A stretch of 64,000 bases of DNA from contig NC_083701.1 in assembly GCF_033118175.1 (NCBI RefSeq), positions 8,947,501 to 9,011,500 on the forward strand, given 5' to 3'. Position numbers and translations under genes: made by a program. The notes below the pieces were generated by a model that worked only from the letters and a program-made list of their open reading frames with translations, ran no database searches and had not been told where the DNA came from. Shown piece by piece: positions 45,293 to 56,686 of this stretch (positions are counted from its first letter, which is position 1; every line of letters starts with the position of its first letter). The DNA is from Dama dama (Eukaryota > Chordata > Mammalia > Artiodactyla > Cervidae).

Positions 45293-46711
45293 CAATGTTG
45301 GTCCAAAGGATACCTCCATTTACTAAGGGAATAACCGTGGGCCCTCTTGTGTAGGAAAGATTGGAAGGTCATCCAGAGGGTAAGAGCAGCAAGACCAACT
45401 TGGGGAAAGATTCTGTCAGCGTGGCAATCGTCCCGTCTCAGGGACAAAGGGTTGTGTAGGCGGAATCTGCATCCACGTCCCATGCTAACCCCGGCTCCGT
45501 CTCTGTGCTTTCCACACATTGTCTCACAGACTATCCAGTGCTGCTCGTGTCTGTCTTGCAGATTCACAGAAAAAGCCTCTCACCCACCCAGCATCCTCCT
45601 TTAAACTTCCGTTATCTTGCGCGTCCCCGCAGACGGTCTGGTCTTCTCTCTGCCAGACAAGTGGCTGGGCTGCCAGACCTCCACGGAGAACAGACAGGAA
45701 GGTCCCGGGTTGCGCTGCGGAGAAAGGGGTGGGGCGAGGACCACGTGCGGGCCCTCCCTCTTCCTGCTATTGTGTCCCAGATACACGATGGACCTTCTTG
45801 CTAGTTCTGTGCTCTGGCCCAAGACAGAGAAGTTGCCTTTGGTCTCTAGCCTGGTACCCAGGGAATGGATGCAGCTGGGGGGGTGGGGTGCCTTCTCTTT
45901 AGTGATTTCTTTTTTATTCTTTCAATATCAGACAGTCTGTTGGATGCTGCTGAGGTTCAGCCTCCAAGCAAAAGCACCTGGGGCTTCCTTGAGGAATTCT
46001 GATTGTCTTTTTTCATTTTATTGACTTTTGAAAGCCCTGTTTTCTACCTCCCTTCCCCTCAACTGGGGAACTTTCTGGAAGGTCCAGTGAGTCCTGCCAT
46101 ATTGTTTACTAGGTTGATTACATAAGGAAAACATTGAGAGTTAAGGCCACCGACTTCTTCACCCTCCTCGGAGGCTTGGGTTTCAGAAGGTCCAGAAAAC
46201 ATCACGAGAACCCATGGACTGCCTGGTAGCTTGATTTCAGCATCTCTTTGGCAAAGAAAGGACCAAAGGGCATGTCCATAGCATGGTGAGGGAGGCAAGG
46301 TGTACCCCAACGCTCCCTTCCTGGAGGTTAAGGCAGACAAGGCACTGTTCTCTCAAACCTTCTGGAGTTGACTGTACTCGGAGGGGATGTTATGGTGAAC
46401 ATCAGCAGCATCCATTGATCCCCTGCCCGCCTTTTAAATTCTGTTCTATAAAGAGCCCAGTGTGTTGGAAAAAGCACTGCTTTCATGTGGCTTGGAAACT
46501 AGGCGTGTTCTGGAGGGGACAAAATCTGGGCCAGTGGCTGACAGTCACAATCGATTCAAGCTTATCAACAGTTGTTCCTGGTTCCCTTCTCTCTCTGCTT
46601 CACTGGAGGACCCCGGGAGGCTGTGGTCTGCCTGCCCCTGCCCCGCACACCTGCACCCACTCCGTAGGATGGAGGCTAGGCCTTTAGGAAGTCACACGGG
46701 CCTTGGCGTTT

Positions 46712-46806
46712 GAGCCTCAGATTACCCACTGGTAAGCTGGGGTGATCCAGTCCACATTCTCCCAGGGACCTCCTTGAGGAACAAATAGTATAATGCAATG
46801 AACCTT
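46712..46806 (+). repeat. MIR SINE fragment
   Basis: GAGCCTCAGATTACCCACTG then GTAAGCTGGGGTGATCC. Confidence 0.6.
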
Positions 46807-47111
46807 TTTTTCGAAGTATTGAATATGGTGGATCCCTTCTGCATGTTGTGAGGGGAGAATGTCTAAGATGTGGGCTTTGCCCACAGCCTGGGCCTCTGGT
46901 GGGCTGGGCCTCAAGGGGGCTGTCCATGGTGGTGTGAGAAGCACGTGACTCCGCCAGCTGATCCACATGGGAGAAGTCTCCCAGGAACATGGGGCCCATC
47001 CTTAGTACTTCCTGCCTGGGGCTGGGCACTCGGCACGTGTGTCTGTTTAGAGCAAGCTGGGTTCACGGTCAACTGTCCCCTTTAACATTGCTTTTTTAAA
47101 ACTGTGCCATC

Positions 47112-47225
47112 TTGATGCTTGGTGACTTGAGGTCCATTTCTTAATCTCTCTGTGCCTCCATTTCCCCGTCGAATGGTGACGTGATTGGGGTCCACCTCCT
47201 AGGGCTCCTGGAAAGCTCAAAGTGG
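47112..47225 (+). repeat. MIR SINE
   Basis: CTTAATCTCTCTGTGCCTCC then ATTTCCCCGTCGAATGG. Confidence 0.75.
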
Positions 47226-47648
47226 GGATGGAGTTTGGACCCTAGGAGGCACCGTGAAATTCTTGTTGCTGTCACAGTCTGCGGAGGGTGGGTGCGGCCG
47301 GGGGGCTCCCAGAGCACACCCGGGATGTTTCTGTGCTAGACGCCCCCCACCCCTGCCTTGGAGGGGCTTCAGGGGCCCAGCAGAATTTGCCAAAGAGGAA
47401 GGGCATGTGCCCCCTCCAGGTGGCTTGTTGGAGGAATGCCAGAGCTGGTGGAGGACTCCAGTCTTAGGGACAAGGAAGCTGGGAGAAGAGGGTCCTCCAG
47501 GTTCCCAGGGCAGGTGACCTGAGCAGAGCCACGCTGCAAGAGGCCCTCATAGCACCCCAGGGTGCACCTCCCTTTTGTCTGCACGCAGCACCTTCCTGCC
47601 TGGGCTCCCATCCGTCCTGAGTTTTGGGGACCATGTGATGTCCATAGA

Positions 47649-47848
47649 GGGCTTCTCAGGTGGCTGAGCAGTAAAAAAATCCACCTGCCAATGCAGGAGA
47701 CACAGGTTCAATCCCCGGTCGGGAAGATACTCTGGGGAAGGAAATGGCACCCTGCTCCGGTATTCTTGCTTGGAGAATTCCATGGACAGAGGAGGCTGGC
47801 AGGTCACAAAGAGCTGGACACAACTTAGCGACTAAACGAGAACAACAG
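47649..47848 (+). mobile_element. Bov-tA SINE
   Basis: GGCTTCTCAGGTGGCTGAGC to AACTTAGCGACTAAACG, with 10-bp TSD TGTCCATAGA at 47639-47648 and 47849-47858. Confidence 0.94.
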
Positions 47849-48504
47849 TGTCCATAGAACACATGCCACGTATTTTGTAGATGGGAAGCGAGGCCCAGGG
47901 AGGGGATGAATGACTTGGGAAAAGTGTGGCTGGAGAGGGGCAGAGTTCCCACGCCCTGGCCCTTAATCAGTGTTCCTGCTGCTGCATCAGGGCTTTTGAG
48001 AATCCCAGGCTCCGTGTGTCCCCTCGCTCTCGCGGTGACCGGTTAACATCTCTCACGTGGCCTCATGGCCTGAGATGCCTCCGCCTGCTGCCTTCCCAGC
48101 CCCTGAGGTCACCTTCTTCGCTCCTCTGAGCAAATCTCAGTCTTGGCTTTGCTGGAACCCATGGAGTCCAGCTCGTTGCTGACTGGCTCCTGGGTCCGTT
48201 GAACTGGAAAGGTATTTGCCTGCCCGCCTCCCCACCCCGGCCCCTTGGGCCTTTGTTACTCATTGACCCGAGTGGTGGCGTGTTGGGTCTGATTGCTGGA
48301 AACCCATGTGACACCTGCTGAACCTTTTTTCTGTGTCCCCTCCTTGCTGGGCCACTCGGGGACTAAGAATGTTTAAAATACAGACCGTGTCCCCACAGAT
48401 GGCCCTGGGTCTCTGAGGCAACCAGGGAAGTGCACTGACTAATGAAGCAGCTGTTTGCCCGATTCTGTGTGCTGTGGTTGCATTGACGGCCCCCCACTAC
48501 TCGC

Positions 48505-48605
48505 CGGGAGCAGGAGTTGTTATGCCCATTTTACAGATGAGCAAACTGAGGCTCAGAGGTTAGATCGCAGAGCCAATCAATGGTGATGTTCAGGTATGAC
48601 CCTCA
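48505..48605 (-). repeat. MIR SINE
   Basis: TATGCCCATTTTACAGATGA, GCAAACTGAGGCTCAGAGGT. Confidence 0.88.
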
Positions 48606-49481
48606 GATTTTCCCCCTGCCCCCACCCCCCACCCCACTAACTCCTGGCTACCTTTCACTTCTGCAATATTGATTTTCTCAGAATTCCTTCTGGGCAGGCA
48701 GGTGGGAAAGGAAGAAGTGGTATAAACCAGTCTGGCAGCTGGCGTTGTGACCTGGAACCCTGTTGTGTGCCCCGAGTGGGGTTTTGGCAGGAGGCCTGGC
48801 CTGACCTCATTTCCTGTGTGGAGTGGCTTCCCTCTGTGCTGAGACAGAGTCCACCCTACAGGATGGCGCGAGGGGCTGGGAGTCAGACACCCGGGCTCCC
48901 ACCACTATGCCCCGTGCGATCGGGCCCCCTGCAGGACTGCCGCCTGCAGCCCTCTGCCCCCTGCAGGACTGCCTGGGCCCTCTGCGCTAGGACTTTGCAG
49001 GAGGCGGTGGAGAAGGGCAGGCTTGGCATCCAGCGCTTGGCCTCAAACCCAGGGAGACAGCTTGTTGAGCCCAGTGGGGCTGCAGGTTGGCTGCGGGGGG
49101 TGACCCCAGGTGTGGGCACCCTCTGAGTGGAGCCTGAAGGGGACAGGGCCGGGGGCACCAGCCTTGGCACCCAAACCAGGTCAACCTCCCGTCTACGCCT
49201 GACTTGTCACATAGTCGGGTCTCATCACAGAGCTGTGATAGGTCCTTTCTCGACTCACTCTGTGTCTGGCACATGACAACGGCTGTGCAGTAAAACTACC
49301 TCCGAGTAAACCTTCCTACAGCATGTGCTTCCTGGAGCTCAGATGGGCTCTGAGGGCTGGTCTTGCCTCGTGGGGGGCAGACGATAAGGAGGGGGAACAC
49401 GAGGAGCTGCTGGGAGGTGTCCCTGGCTTCATCTAAAACATGTCAGCTTTCTTCTTAAAAACAGATTTATATATTGAACTT

Positions 49482-49491
49482 CCTTATAAGG
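49482..49491. promoter_or_regulatory. Perfect CArG box (SRF-type) in intron 1
   Basis: CCTTATAAGG exactly fits CC(A/T)6GG. No repeat was recognised around it. Function is inferred only. Confidence 0.35.
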
Positions 49492-49999
49492 TTTCCTCTA
49501 GACCTCCAGCTTCTGAAACAAAAGTTTGCAGAGTTTATTGATGGATGCAACAGAGACGAGGTTAAGGGCTGGCCTCAAGGGGCCTAAGTCTGCAGATAGC
49601 ACCCTAGCTCAGAGAGCAGGGTAGGGGGCCTGGGGGGCCCGGGGCTCAAGGTGCACCTTCTACAGCCCTTTTGGGCGGTCTTGGGAATCGCAGGCAGTGA
49701 CCTGGCTGGAGGTCCTGGCGAGCTCCCCTGTTGGGACGTGTCCAGTTAGTTAGCAGCTACAGGCTGCCCCGGGCCTGCGGGAACCGCGCCTCCTTCCCAC
49801 CCCCATCCCCCAGGGCACAGGAGAACCTGGAGTGTCCTCTGCTTTATCTGGTCTCCCTGCAGACCTCAGAGCCCTGGGGTTCTCACTGGCTGCTTCTTGG
49901 TCTGGGCCCAGGGCGTTTCAGCCCCTTCACTCCTGGGGCCAGATAATTCTGCTGTGGGGCTGCCCTGTGCCCCCGTGGGGTGGTCAGCAGCCGCCCTGG

Positions 50000-50122
50000 C
50001 CTGCATCCGCTGGATGCTAGTAGCATCTCCCAGTCGTGCCGATCAAGAATGTCTCCGGACATCGCCAGATGGGGGGACAGAATCACCCTCGTCTGGACAA
50101 AAAACTGGGATTGTCCTCTCTG
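50000..50122 (-). repeat. MER5A-like hAT-Charlie remnant
   Basis: GGATGCTAGTAGCATCTCCC, AAGAATGTCTCCGGACATCG and CCAGATGGGGGGACAGAATC follow antisense MER5A. Confidence 0.85.
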
Positions 50123-50551
50123 AGCCTCCCCAGGGCCCCAAGCACACGAGCTTCCGAAAAGGAGCAGTTCTCAAATACTGATGTTTAAGGGGGATTCACC
50201 AGTTTTCAAGCAGCTGTCTCCTGGGGTCTGGGAAGCTGAGTTGTAGGAGGAAGAGAAGGTGTGGGGTAAAGGGATGTCTCCGGGAGCATGTTTGGGAAGC
50301 CAGGAAAGCTGGACCTGAACTCTTTCTGGTTCTGAGGGAAGGTGAGGGGGTGGTTGAAGGCTGATCCTCCAGTGGGATCACAGTGGAGTCATGACAGCCA
50401 AGGAGACTTGACCACGCTGGGCTGAGCTGCAGCCTGAAAGCTTGAGCCCTTATACATGTAGACCTGTTTTTAAGGCATGTCACTCCTGTGGTTTACTAAG
50501 CCACATAAGAGTGAATGTTAACACAAACATGGGCCTTGTCTGGACAAACAC

Positions 50552-50750
50552 TGTGGTGCAGTGGGAAAGAATCTGCCTGCCAACACGGGAGGCACACGAG
50601 ATGTAGGTTCGATCCCTCGGTTGGGAAGATCCCCCTGGAGGAGGAAGGGGCAATCCGCTCCTGTATTCTTGTCTGGAAAATTCCATGGTCAGGGGAACCT
50701 GGCAGGTGACAGTCCATGGGATTGCAGAGTCAGACGCATCTGAGTGATCA
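50552..50750 (+). mobile_element. Bov-tA SINE
   Basis: TGTGGTGCAGTGGGAAAGAA to GAGTCAGACGCATCTGAGTG. Confidence 0.9.
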
Positions 50751-52284
50751 GTTGCTGTGAGGCTGCATAAAAGCCATGCATCTGTCTGTTCATTCTGTCT
50801 GTTGTGATGCTCAGGGCTACAGGGAGGGAACGGAATGAGCCGGGTAGGCTGCCTACCTGTCCTGGGGAGCTGGCAGGTGGGGGTGGAGGCCCAGGGGTAG
50901 CCGGAGACCCTGACTTCACCCCTGGGTTCTGAAGGGGCCCCTGTGACATGTGAAGTCCTTTTCCTCTTAGCGTTGCCAGAGCCGTGAGCTTCTGGAAGGC
51001 TCCCTGACCTGTGTAGGCGAGGTGTCCCACGGCCAGGGTCTCGGGACCATGAACACGCTGAGCTAGCAAGGCCGGCAGACCTTGGCTTTTCATGCCTCCT
51101 GCCTCCGAGCTGGCAGCCGCCCAGGAATGCTCGCAAATATAAAACCGACTTTGTTTTCGGAATGTTCTGGAGCCTAGACTCCAGAGGCTGCATAAAGGCA
51201 TTCTTGTGGGGCTGGTTATCTACTGGGGCCTCAGACCAGAGCGTCCCAGGGGATCTGCCCACAGAGCACCACATGCTGGTGTTGGGGGGCGGGTGGGTGC
51301 AGGGCGGCCCCACTCTGTCACCCGCTGACCCCTGAGAGGTGTTTTGCAAAGAGGGTTCCTCTGGGTGCAGGGAGCTGGGTTCTCAGAGGAGCTGAAATTG
51401 GGAAGTTCAGACACTTGTGCTCTCTGTCTGGCTGTTACATCTGTGGAGCCATGGAGAGTTTGGGGTGAGGTCCCCACTCCGGAAAGTAGCAGGTTTTCAC
51501 CCAGTTCCCGACGCAGAAGGTCTGGGTCTGTGACCTGGTGGGGGTCCCTGGTCTCCCGTCACTTCCTCCTTCACTCTGTGTCTTCAGCTCTGCCCGCAGC
51601 CACCTACCCTTCCTTCTGGGTTCATCGCACCTCACCCCAATACTGGGGGGCGCTTCAGTCTCTCAGCTGAACTCCTCACCCCTAAGAAGAAATGTTGATG
51701 CCTCCAGGTCCCTGATTGAGCTCCCCAGGAGGGAGTGTGCTCAGGACCTGTCACCTCCAAGCCTCGATGCCCAGGGAGGCCAGTTACGGTGGCATTTCCA
51801 CTGCTGGAACAACTGGCATCAGAGCCTGGAGGCCCCTTCTGGCCCAGCCCAATCTCTGCCCCCACCCCTGCTTTCCTGCCCCGCTCTGGCTCAAGAAGTA
51901 CTTTGTGCCTTGAAGATCCTTTTTCTTTCAAACTCTTCCCAAGTGCTCGGTCCTGTCACCTTGGCTTGAGATAGTCCCTTCGCCTCTCCACCCCCAGCAG
52001 GGAGCAGAGTACCCTGCCCAGAGATGAGCATGGGCTGTCTCTGTGGCCATCCCTCTGTTGGGGACATCCCTCTGTTGGGGATGAAGGAGAGAGCTAGTGC
52101 CATGCCTCCCCGTGGCCGGCCTCCGGCACCTTCTGTCCCCTTTTGCTTGTCAATCTGGGGCTGTCTGACTTTGGGATGTGGCAGCGACGTGGGTCTCCTT
52201 CTAAAGTCCAGAGCGAAACATCCATCCTTGGTGCGGTGAGTGGGTCTGGCCTGGGTGTCAGGGCCTGGTTTTGAGTGTCATGGT

Positions 52285-52483
52285 GGTTTAGTGGCTAAGT
52301 TGTATCCACTTCTTGTGACCCCATGGACCTTTAGCCTTGTCAGGCTCCTCTGTCCATGGGATTCTCCAGGCAAGAGTACTGGAGTGGGTTGCCATTTCCT
52401 TCTCCAGGGGATCTTCCTGACTCAGGGATTGAACTCGAGTCTCCCGCATTGCAGGCGGAGTCATTACCGACTGAGTTGTTCAA
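52285..52483 (-). mobile_element. Bov-A SINE close to NDRG1 exon 2
   Basis: GTGGTTTAGTGGCTAAGTTG to CCGACTGAGTTGTTC. It ends about 190 bp before the exon 2 acceptor. Confidence 0.92.
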
Positions 52484-52693
52484 AAGCCTGTTTCCTGTCC
52501 CAGGAAATAGACTTCCCTCCATCCCCAGGGACAAGACTGGGGCCAGGGTGGTGGGCGGGAGGCAGAAACTGCTGGTCTGGGGAGTGAAGGCTCCCTCCCT
52601 GGTCTCAGGTTTGCGTCTGTCTGGAAACACCTCTCAGCCGGAATTGCTGACCTCCTGGCCTCTGTCTCTGTGCAGGCGGGTGACAGCAAGGAC

Positions 52694-52756
52694 ATGTCTC
52701 GGGAGCTGCAGGACGTGGACCTCGCCGAGGTGAAGCCTTTGGTGGAGAAAGGGGAG
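52694..52756 (+). CDS. NDRG1: NDRG1 exon 2, first coding segment (residues 1-21)
   Basis: Exon 2 runs 52676-52756, from a pyrimidine-rich acceptor ending TGCAG at 52675 to the donor GTGAGT at 52757. Eighteen bases of 5' UTR precede ATG at 52694, which has G at -3. The frame begins MSRELQDVDL and continues AEVKPLVEKGE, ending in phase 0. It reproduces the NDRG1 N-terminus, with Leu instead of human Met at residue 5, a conservative change. This segment is a short leader ahead of the alpha/beta-hydrolase core and is probably flexible. It joins in frame to exon 3. It is too short to stand out as an open frame and was found by reading splice signals. The other NDRG family members differ here, so the paralogue assignment is good. 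Confidence 0.96.
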
Positions 52757-52799
52757 GTGAGTGGAGAAGCCCTGAATATGCCCCCTCCCATCCCCACTC

Positions 52800-52885
52800 A
52801 TACATGGACATATGTGTGCACACAGTAGGAACACACATCCATGTACACACACGTGTGCGCACCCATGCACACACACGCACATGTC
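52800..52885. repeat. Degenerate CA/GT-rich tract
   Basis: Interrupted ACACAC and GTGTGC blocks just after exon 2. Confidence 0.8.
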
Positions 52886-53129
52886 CACTGCTTCCTGGTC
52901 TCCACAGGTCACCTTATCCAGTTACAAGAGGCCAGGAGGTTCTAGTTCAGGTCCCAGCTTGGCTCGCAAGGGCTAAGGCCCCTCGCCCACCTCCGGCCTT
53001 TCTGCGTCACTGATCTCATTTGTAAAGAGAAGGGCATTGAATGAGAGTTCCTCTAAGCACCTCCACCTCTGACATCCCGTGGTCCTAAGCCTGCCACCTG
53101 AAGCCTGTCACCCATCGGCTCTGCCTGCC

Positions 53130-53275
53130 CCATAGCTGAGTGGTTAAGGGACCAGACTGCCTGGGTCCAGGTCCTGCCTGTGACACTGCTGCTCCATGAC
53201 CACTGGCGAATCCTTCAACCTCTTCATGCTCCAGGTCCCCGACTTTAAAAACCAGTGACGCTGGGACTAGTGTCA
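53130..53275 (+). repeat. MIR SINE
   Basis: CTGAGTGGTTAAGGGACCAG, ACTGCCTGGGTCCAGGTCCT. Confidence 0.85.
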
Positions 53276-53765
53276 TGGGGCCAGGGTGAGGATGGAGTGG
53301 GTTACCTCAAGTGGAGCCATTAGACTCTTGTCCACCCTGAAGGGGACCAGCTATGCTCCTATTCTCTTGTTGCTACAATTATCACCCTCTTTTTTTGGCC
53401 AAACCTCTCAAGTGAACAAGACCTCCTTGTTGCCATATAGCCTAGCCTGGCATGATCCATCCCGGACTGGTTGTGGATAGGTGTGAAAAGCCTTTTCATT
53501 TGCACAGTTGACACTGTATTTTTAAACTACGTCCACATCCCAGTTCTCACTGAGTTTTGTAACTGCCTGTGATGAGACACCTTTTGTAAAATGTAAAGCT
53601 TGGGTTCAAAAGTGGGGTTACCTTGAGGTGAACTAAATGCTTTCGAAAGTAATAATTAACATACACAAACCACGCCCTGCATGCCGGTTTCTGGACTAAC
53701 CAAACTTCATAGGTTATTTCCTGCTAAATTAAAGGATAAGGCTGTGGCTGATTAGAGACTAGGTT

Positions 53766-53882
53766 CTGTGATTGTTCCCATTTTACAGAAGAGGAAGCTG
53801 AGTTTCCGGTAGGTTCATTTGTCGTTCTCTGTCGGTCACATGGTTACAAAGTGCGGGGCATGGAGCCAAACTCAGGCCAGCT
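53766..53882 (-). repeat. MIR SINE
   Basis: TCCCATTTTACAGAAGAGGA then AGCTGAGTTTCC. Confidence 0.78.
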
Positions 53883-53965
53883 GCCATTGGTAAATGGATT
53901 CACTTAATTCCTTTATGGCTCTACACGTGGCTGCTCTGTCTTAGGTCCATTATTTCATGGACTTT

Positions 53966-54181
53966 TCTTTTTTAACTTTTTATTTTGTATTAGGGTATAG
54001 CTGATTAACAATGTTGTGATAGTTTCAAGTGAACAGTGAAGGAACTGAGTCACACACACACATGTATCCATTCTCCCCCAAAGCCCCCTCCAATCCAGGC
54101 TGCCACATAACATTGAGCAGAGTTCCATGTATTACACAGGCCTTGTTGGTTATCCATTTTAAATATAGCAGTGTGTGCATG
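53966..54181 (-). mobile_element. Ruminant L1 3' end
   Basis: TTTTGTATTAGGGTATAGCT, GATTAACAATGTTGTGATAG. The 11-bp TSD TCATGGACTTT is perfect at 53955-53965 and 54182-54192. Confidence 0.92.
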
Positions 54182-54204
54182 TCATGGACTTTCCTTTATG
54201 AAGG

Positions 54205-54310
54205 TGAGACGCATCTTTCTATTTTCCATTATATAGATAATGGAAACTCACCTTGATGGGAGGAGACTTTCCCAAGGTCATTTGGATAGGATTAGAAGCC
54301 AGACCAGGGG
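54205..54310 (-). repeat. MIR SINE fragment
   Basis: GATAATGGAAACTCACCTTG then TTTCCCAAGGTCATTTGG. Confidence 0.6.
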
Positions 54311-54339
54311 AAGCTGCAGAATCCTCGATATCATTCCCG

Positions 54340-54565
54340 TGCGAGGGGTCTGCAGACATCTTCTGTAAAGGACAAGTTGGATGGTGTCTTAGGCTTTGAG
54401 GACCCATGGTCTCTGTTGTAACTACTCAGTTTTACCGTTACAGCCTGGAAGCCGCCCTAGGCAGTATGGAAGCCAATGGGCTTACTGCGTTTTAATAAAA
54501 TTTTATTTACAAAAAGAAGGTGGAGGAAGGTAGAGGCCCACAGTTTGCCAACTCGAATACTGTTC
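54340..54565 (+). repeat. Short nonautonomous hAT-like DNA transposon
   Basis: GTCTTAGGCTTTGAGGACCC, ATGGTCTCTGTTGTAACTAC, AATAAAATTTTATTTACAAA, CCCACAGTTTGCCAACTCG follow a common mammalian MER-type element; the subfamily is not named. Confidence 0.65.
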
Positions 54566-54701
54566 ACTATGTATGCTTCAAATCCATTTCCTCTTCTTCT
54601 GCATCTTTGACACAGTCTTGAGAGAAAAAGCAAAAAACAAAGCAACAGAAAAACTCCCAGGTGATGCAAATACGTATCAGGATCTTTTATAAATAATTTT
54701 G

Positions 54702-54957
54702 TTTATTTATTTGATTTACTTTTGGCTGTGCTGTTCGTTGTTGCTGCCCGGGCTTTTCTCTAGTTGTGGTGCGGGCTTCTCATTGCAGTGGCTTCTCTCG
54801 TTGCGAAGCAGGGGCTCTCGGGCACACGGTTTCAGTAGCTGTGGCTCCTGGGCTCTAGAGCTGGGGGGCGTGTAGGGCCCTCCAGGACCAGGGATCTAAC
54901 CTGTATCACCTGCACGGGCAGGTGGGTTCTTTACCACTGAGCCAGCAGGGAAGCCCC
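54702..54957 (-). mobile_element. CHR-1-type cetartiodactyl SINE
   Basis: TTTTGGCTGTGCTGTTCGTT, TTCTCATTGCAGTGGCTTCT, TTTCAGTAGCTGTGGCTCC, and the end GAGCCAGCAGGGAAGCCCC. Confidence 0.88.
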
Positions 54958-54959
54958 AC

Positions 54960-55330
54960 ATTAACATATTCTTATCCCTCCCCTTTTGAAAAACCACATG
55001 AAATGGTATACCACGTTTGCTTTGTTTATTTAATCACCCATGTTGGAGACCTTTCCAACATCAGTCCACAGGGCACTTGCTTCTGTCTTGCCAGCTCACA
55101 GTCTTCCTCACGTTTATTTGACTAGTGCCCTGTATGTGGACACCTGGGGCCACGTCACTGTTTCCAACAGAGCTGCAGGTGTTCACAGCCTCTTTGGATC
55201 CTGCATGTTCGTCATTTCATGCACGTGCAGGTCTTAGATAAATTCCCCAAGTGGCATCGCTGAGTCCAAGGGTAGATGCATGTTTACGCACAGCATGTAT
55301 ACATTTTTGAGGCAGCCTAGTGCTGCCCTT
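54960..55330 (-). repeat. L1M LINE remnant
   Basis: TTTATTTGACTAGTGCCCTG, TTAGATAAATTCCCCAAGTG, GCATCGCTGAGTCCAAGG correspond to antisense old L1. Confidence 0.6.
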
Positions 55331-55606
55331 GGAAATTTTTATTTCTGAAATAAACATCTAGGAGGTTATCAACTCCTAGTTACATGTCAGTCTGTCTCTC
55401 AGTAGATGCTGGCCTTTTCTTTCCAGGTTTAAATGGAAGTAAGCCCTGCATTTCCTTAGACTGACTCAGCAAAGTGTTTTTAATTAGGTTTGCTGTTGGG
55501 AAGTTCTTCCTGATGTCCATCCTCCATCGGGATGACCTCTGCACCCTTGTTAACATTGTGAAGATTAGGGTTGTATGAAGCAGCTTTTCTACTCCCTTCT
55601 GTCAAT

Positions 55607-55623
55607 ACACACACACACACACA
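55607..55623. repeat. (AC)n microsatellite, short
   Basis: About 8 AC units. Confidence 0.95.
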
Positions 55624-55722
55624 AGTGTGTTGGCCACCATTTGCTTCCACTTGAATTTATCAAACTCCCTTCTGTTCTTAACCCCAGCCCCAGTAGGTTT
55701 GAAGCTATTGAGATATATGTGT

Positions 55723-55725
<3 letters not shown>

Positions 55726-55759
<34 letters not shown>
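55726..55759. repeat. (CA)n microsatellite
   Basis: About 17 uninterrupted CA units abutting an L1 3' end. Confidence 0.97.
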
Positions 55760-55764
<5 letters not shown>

Positions 55765-55890
55765 TAATTGGAGGAAAATTGCTTTACAATGTTGTTGGCT
55801 TCTGCCATACAGCAATGCAAATCAGCCATAATCATACATATATCACGTCCCTCTTGAGCCTCATGCCCACCCCCCATCCCACCCCTTACT
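55760..55890 (-). mobile_element. Ruminant L1 3' end
   Basis: TTAATTGGAGGAAAATTGCT, TTACAATGTTGTTGGCTTCT, GCCATACAGCAATGCAAATC. Confidence 0.85.
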
Positions 55891-56650
55891 TTAATCTCCT
55901 TCAGCAGTTGGGTGTACAGTTTTAACTCCCAGCCCCTGGCTGTTCCAAGGGGTCCCCTTCCCCTTTCCGTCACCTCTTTTTCCTTTTGCTCTGCTGACCT
56001 GTCTTCTTTCCTGGTGGTTGGTGGTGGATCCAGCTGGGCTCAGCTTTCAGGGGGTGTTTGAACTCCATCCTGAGCTGGGAGGAAAGGGTGCCATTGTTGG
56101 CCGAGGGTAGTTCCAGCCCCAACTTTGACCTGTACTTTAACTGCTACCCGGGGGACAAGAGCCCTTTTCCCATCTTCCTGGGCTGGGCCTGCCACTGACA
56201 ACTCTGATGAAAGATGGAATTTGGGCTGGACAGTCAGGATTGTTGGATGGCGGGGAATGCTCTGCTCTCCTCCCATGAGAGATGGATTTTAATCCAGATG
56301 GTGGGCTACCATGGAAGAAATGTAAAGACAGTGGCATGATCAAGTTTGAGCTTTAAAAGTGTAGCACATGGATGGAGACAGAGACCAGTTTATAGAGTGT
56401 TGTGGTTAGCTTAGACCTTCATATCTTTTTCACCAAGGCTCTAGTCAAAGAAGAATCCATCTACTGTGTCTGTTTTTCAGTTGGACTGCTATTCTTTGAG
56501 ATAGAAAGTCTCTTTGGAAAGAAATAGGCTCCACAGAGGACATAAGGTCTATATGATAGACTCAGGGCATGGGGAGGTCTGTGTGTTCGGACATTGCTTC
56601 TCTGTCCTGGGAAAGTGATGAAACTGACCATCTCTCTTGTCTCTCCACAG

Positions 56651-56686
56651 ACCATCACCGGCCTCCTGCAGGAGTTTGATGTTCAG
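56651..56686 (+). CDS. NDRG1: NDRG1 exon 3, coding segment (residues 22-33)
   Basis: This 36-nt micro-exon has a clear acceptor (pyrimidine tract, then CTCTCCACAG ending at 56650). It encodes TITGLLQEFDVQ, identical to remembered human NDRG1 residues 22-33, and keeps phase 0 with exon 2. The exon ends GTTCAG and the intron begins GCAAGT, so the donor dinucleotide is GC, not GT. Every other donor position matches the CAG|GYAAGT consensus, which is typical of functional GC-AG introns. Using the next GT, at 56691, would add five bases and shift the frame, so the GC donor is preferred. The next exon should begin at Glu34 and lies outside the window. Confidence 0.95.

Larger units (their letters stand above)
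45742..48059. promoter_or_regulatory. Cluster of four CACGTG E-boxes in NDRG1 intron 1
   Basis: Palindromic CACGTG occurs at 45742, 46942, 47034 and 48054. The second sits in GCACGTGACT, a CLEAR-like context. The sites also contain the HIF core ACGTG. NDRG1 is a known HIF-1 and MYC/MYCN target; use of these sites is inferred. Confidence 0.35.
40457..52675 (+). other. NDRG1 intron 1
   Basis: The intron starts GTAAGC and ends TGCAG. It holds the downstream half of the CpG island, about eight MIR copies, a MER5A remnant, four Bov SINEs and probable L2 traces, but no BovB or recent L1. Stretches without a recognisable repeat (41300-42530, 42630-43165, 44040-44920, 45300-46710, 48605-50000, 50755-52280) contain no exon I can support. 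Candidate regulatory motifs in it are listed separately. Confidence 0.9.
52757..56650 (+). other. NDRG1 intron 2
   Basis: Donor GTGAGT and acceptor CCACAG are canonical. Contents are a degenerate CA tract, three MIR copies, two ruminant L1 3' ends, one hAT-like element, one CHR SINE, an L1M fragment and two CA microsatellites. No repeat or exon was recognised in 55890-56650. Confidence 0.93.

Noticed and set aside
50480..51349. 289-codon minus-strand open frame in intron 1
   Set aside because: Its C-terminal part is antisense Bov-tA SINE, and the rest has no family resemblance or splice context.
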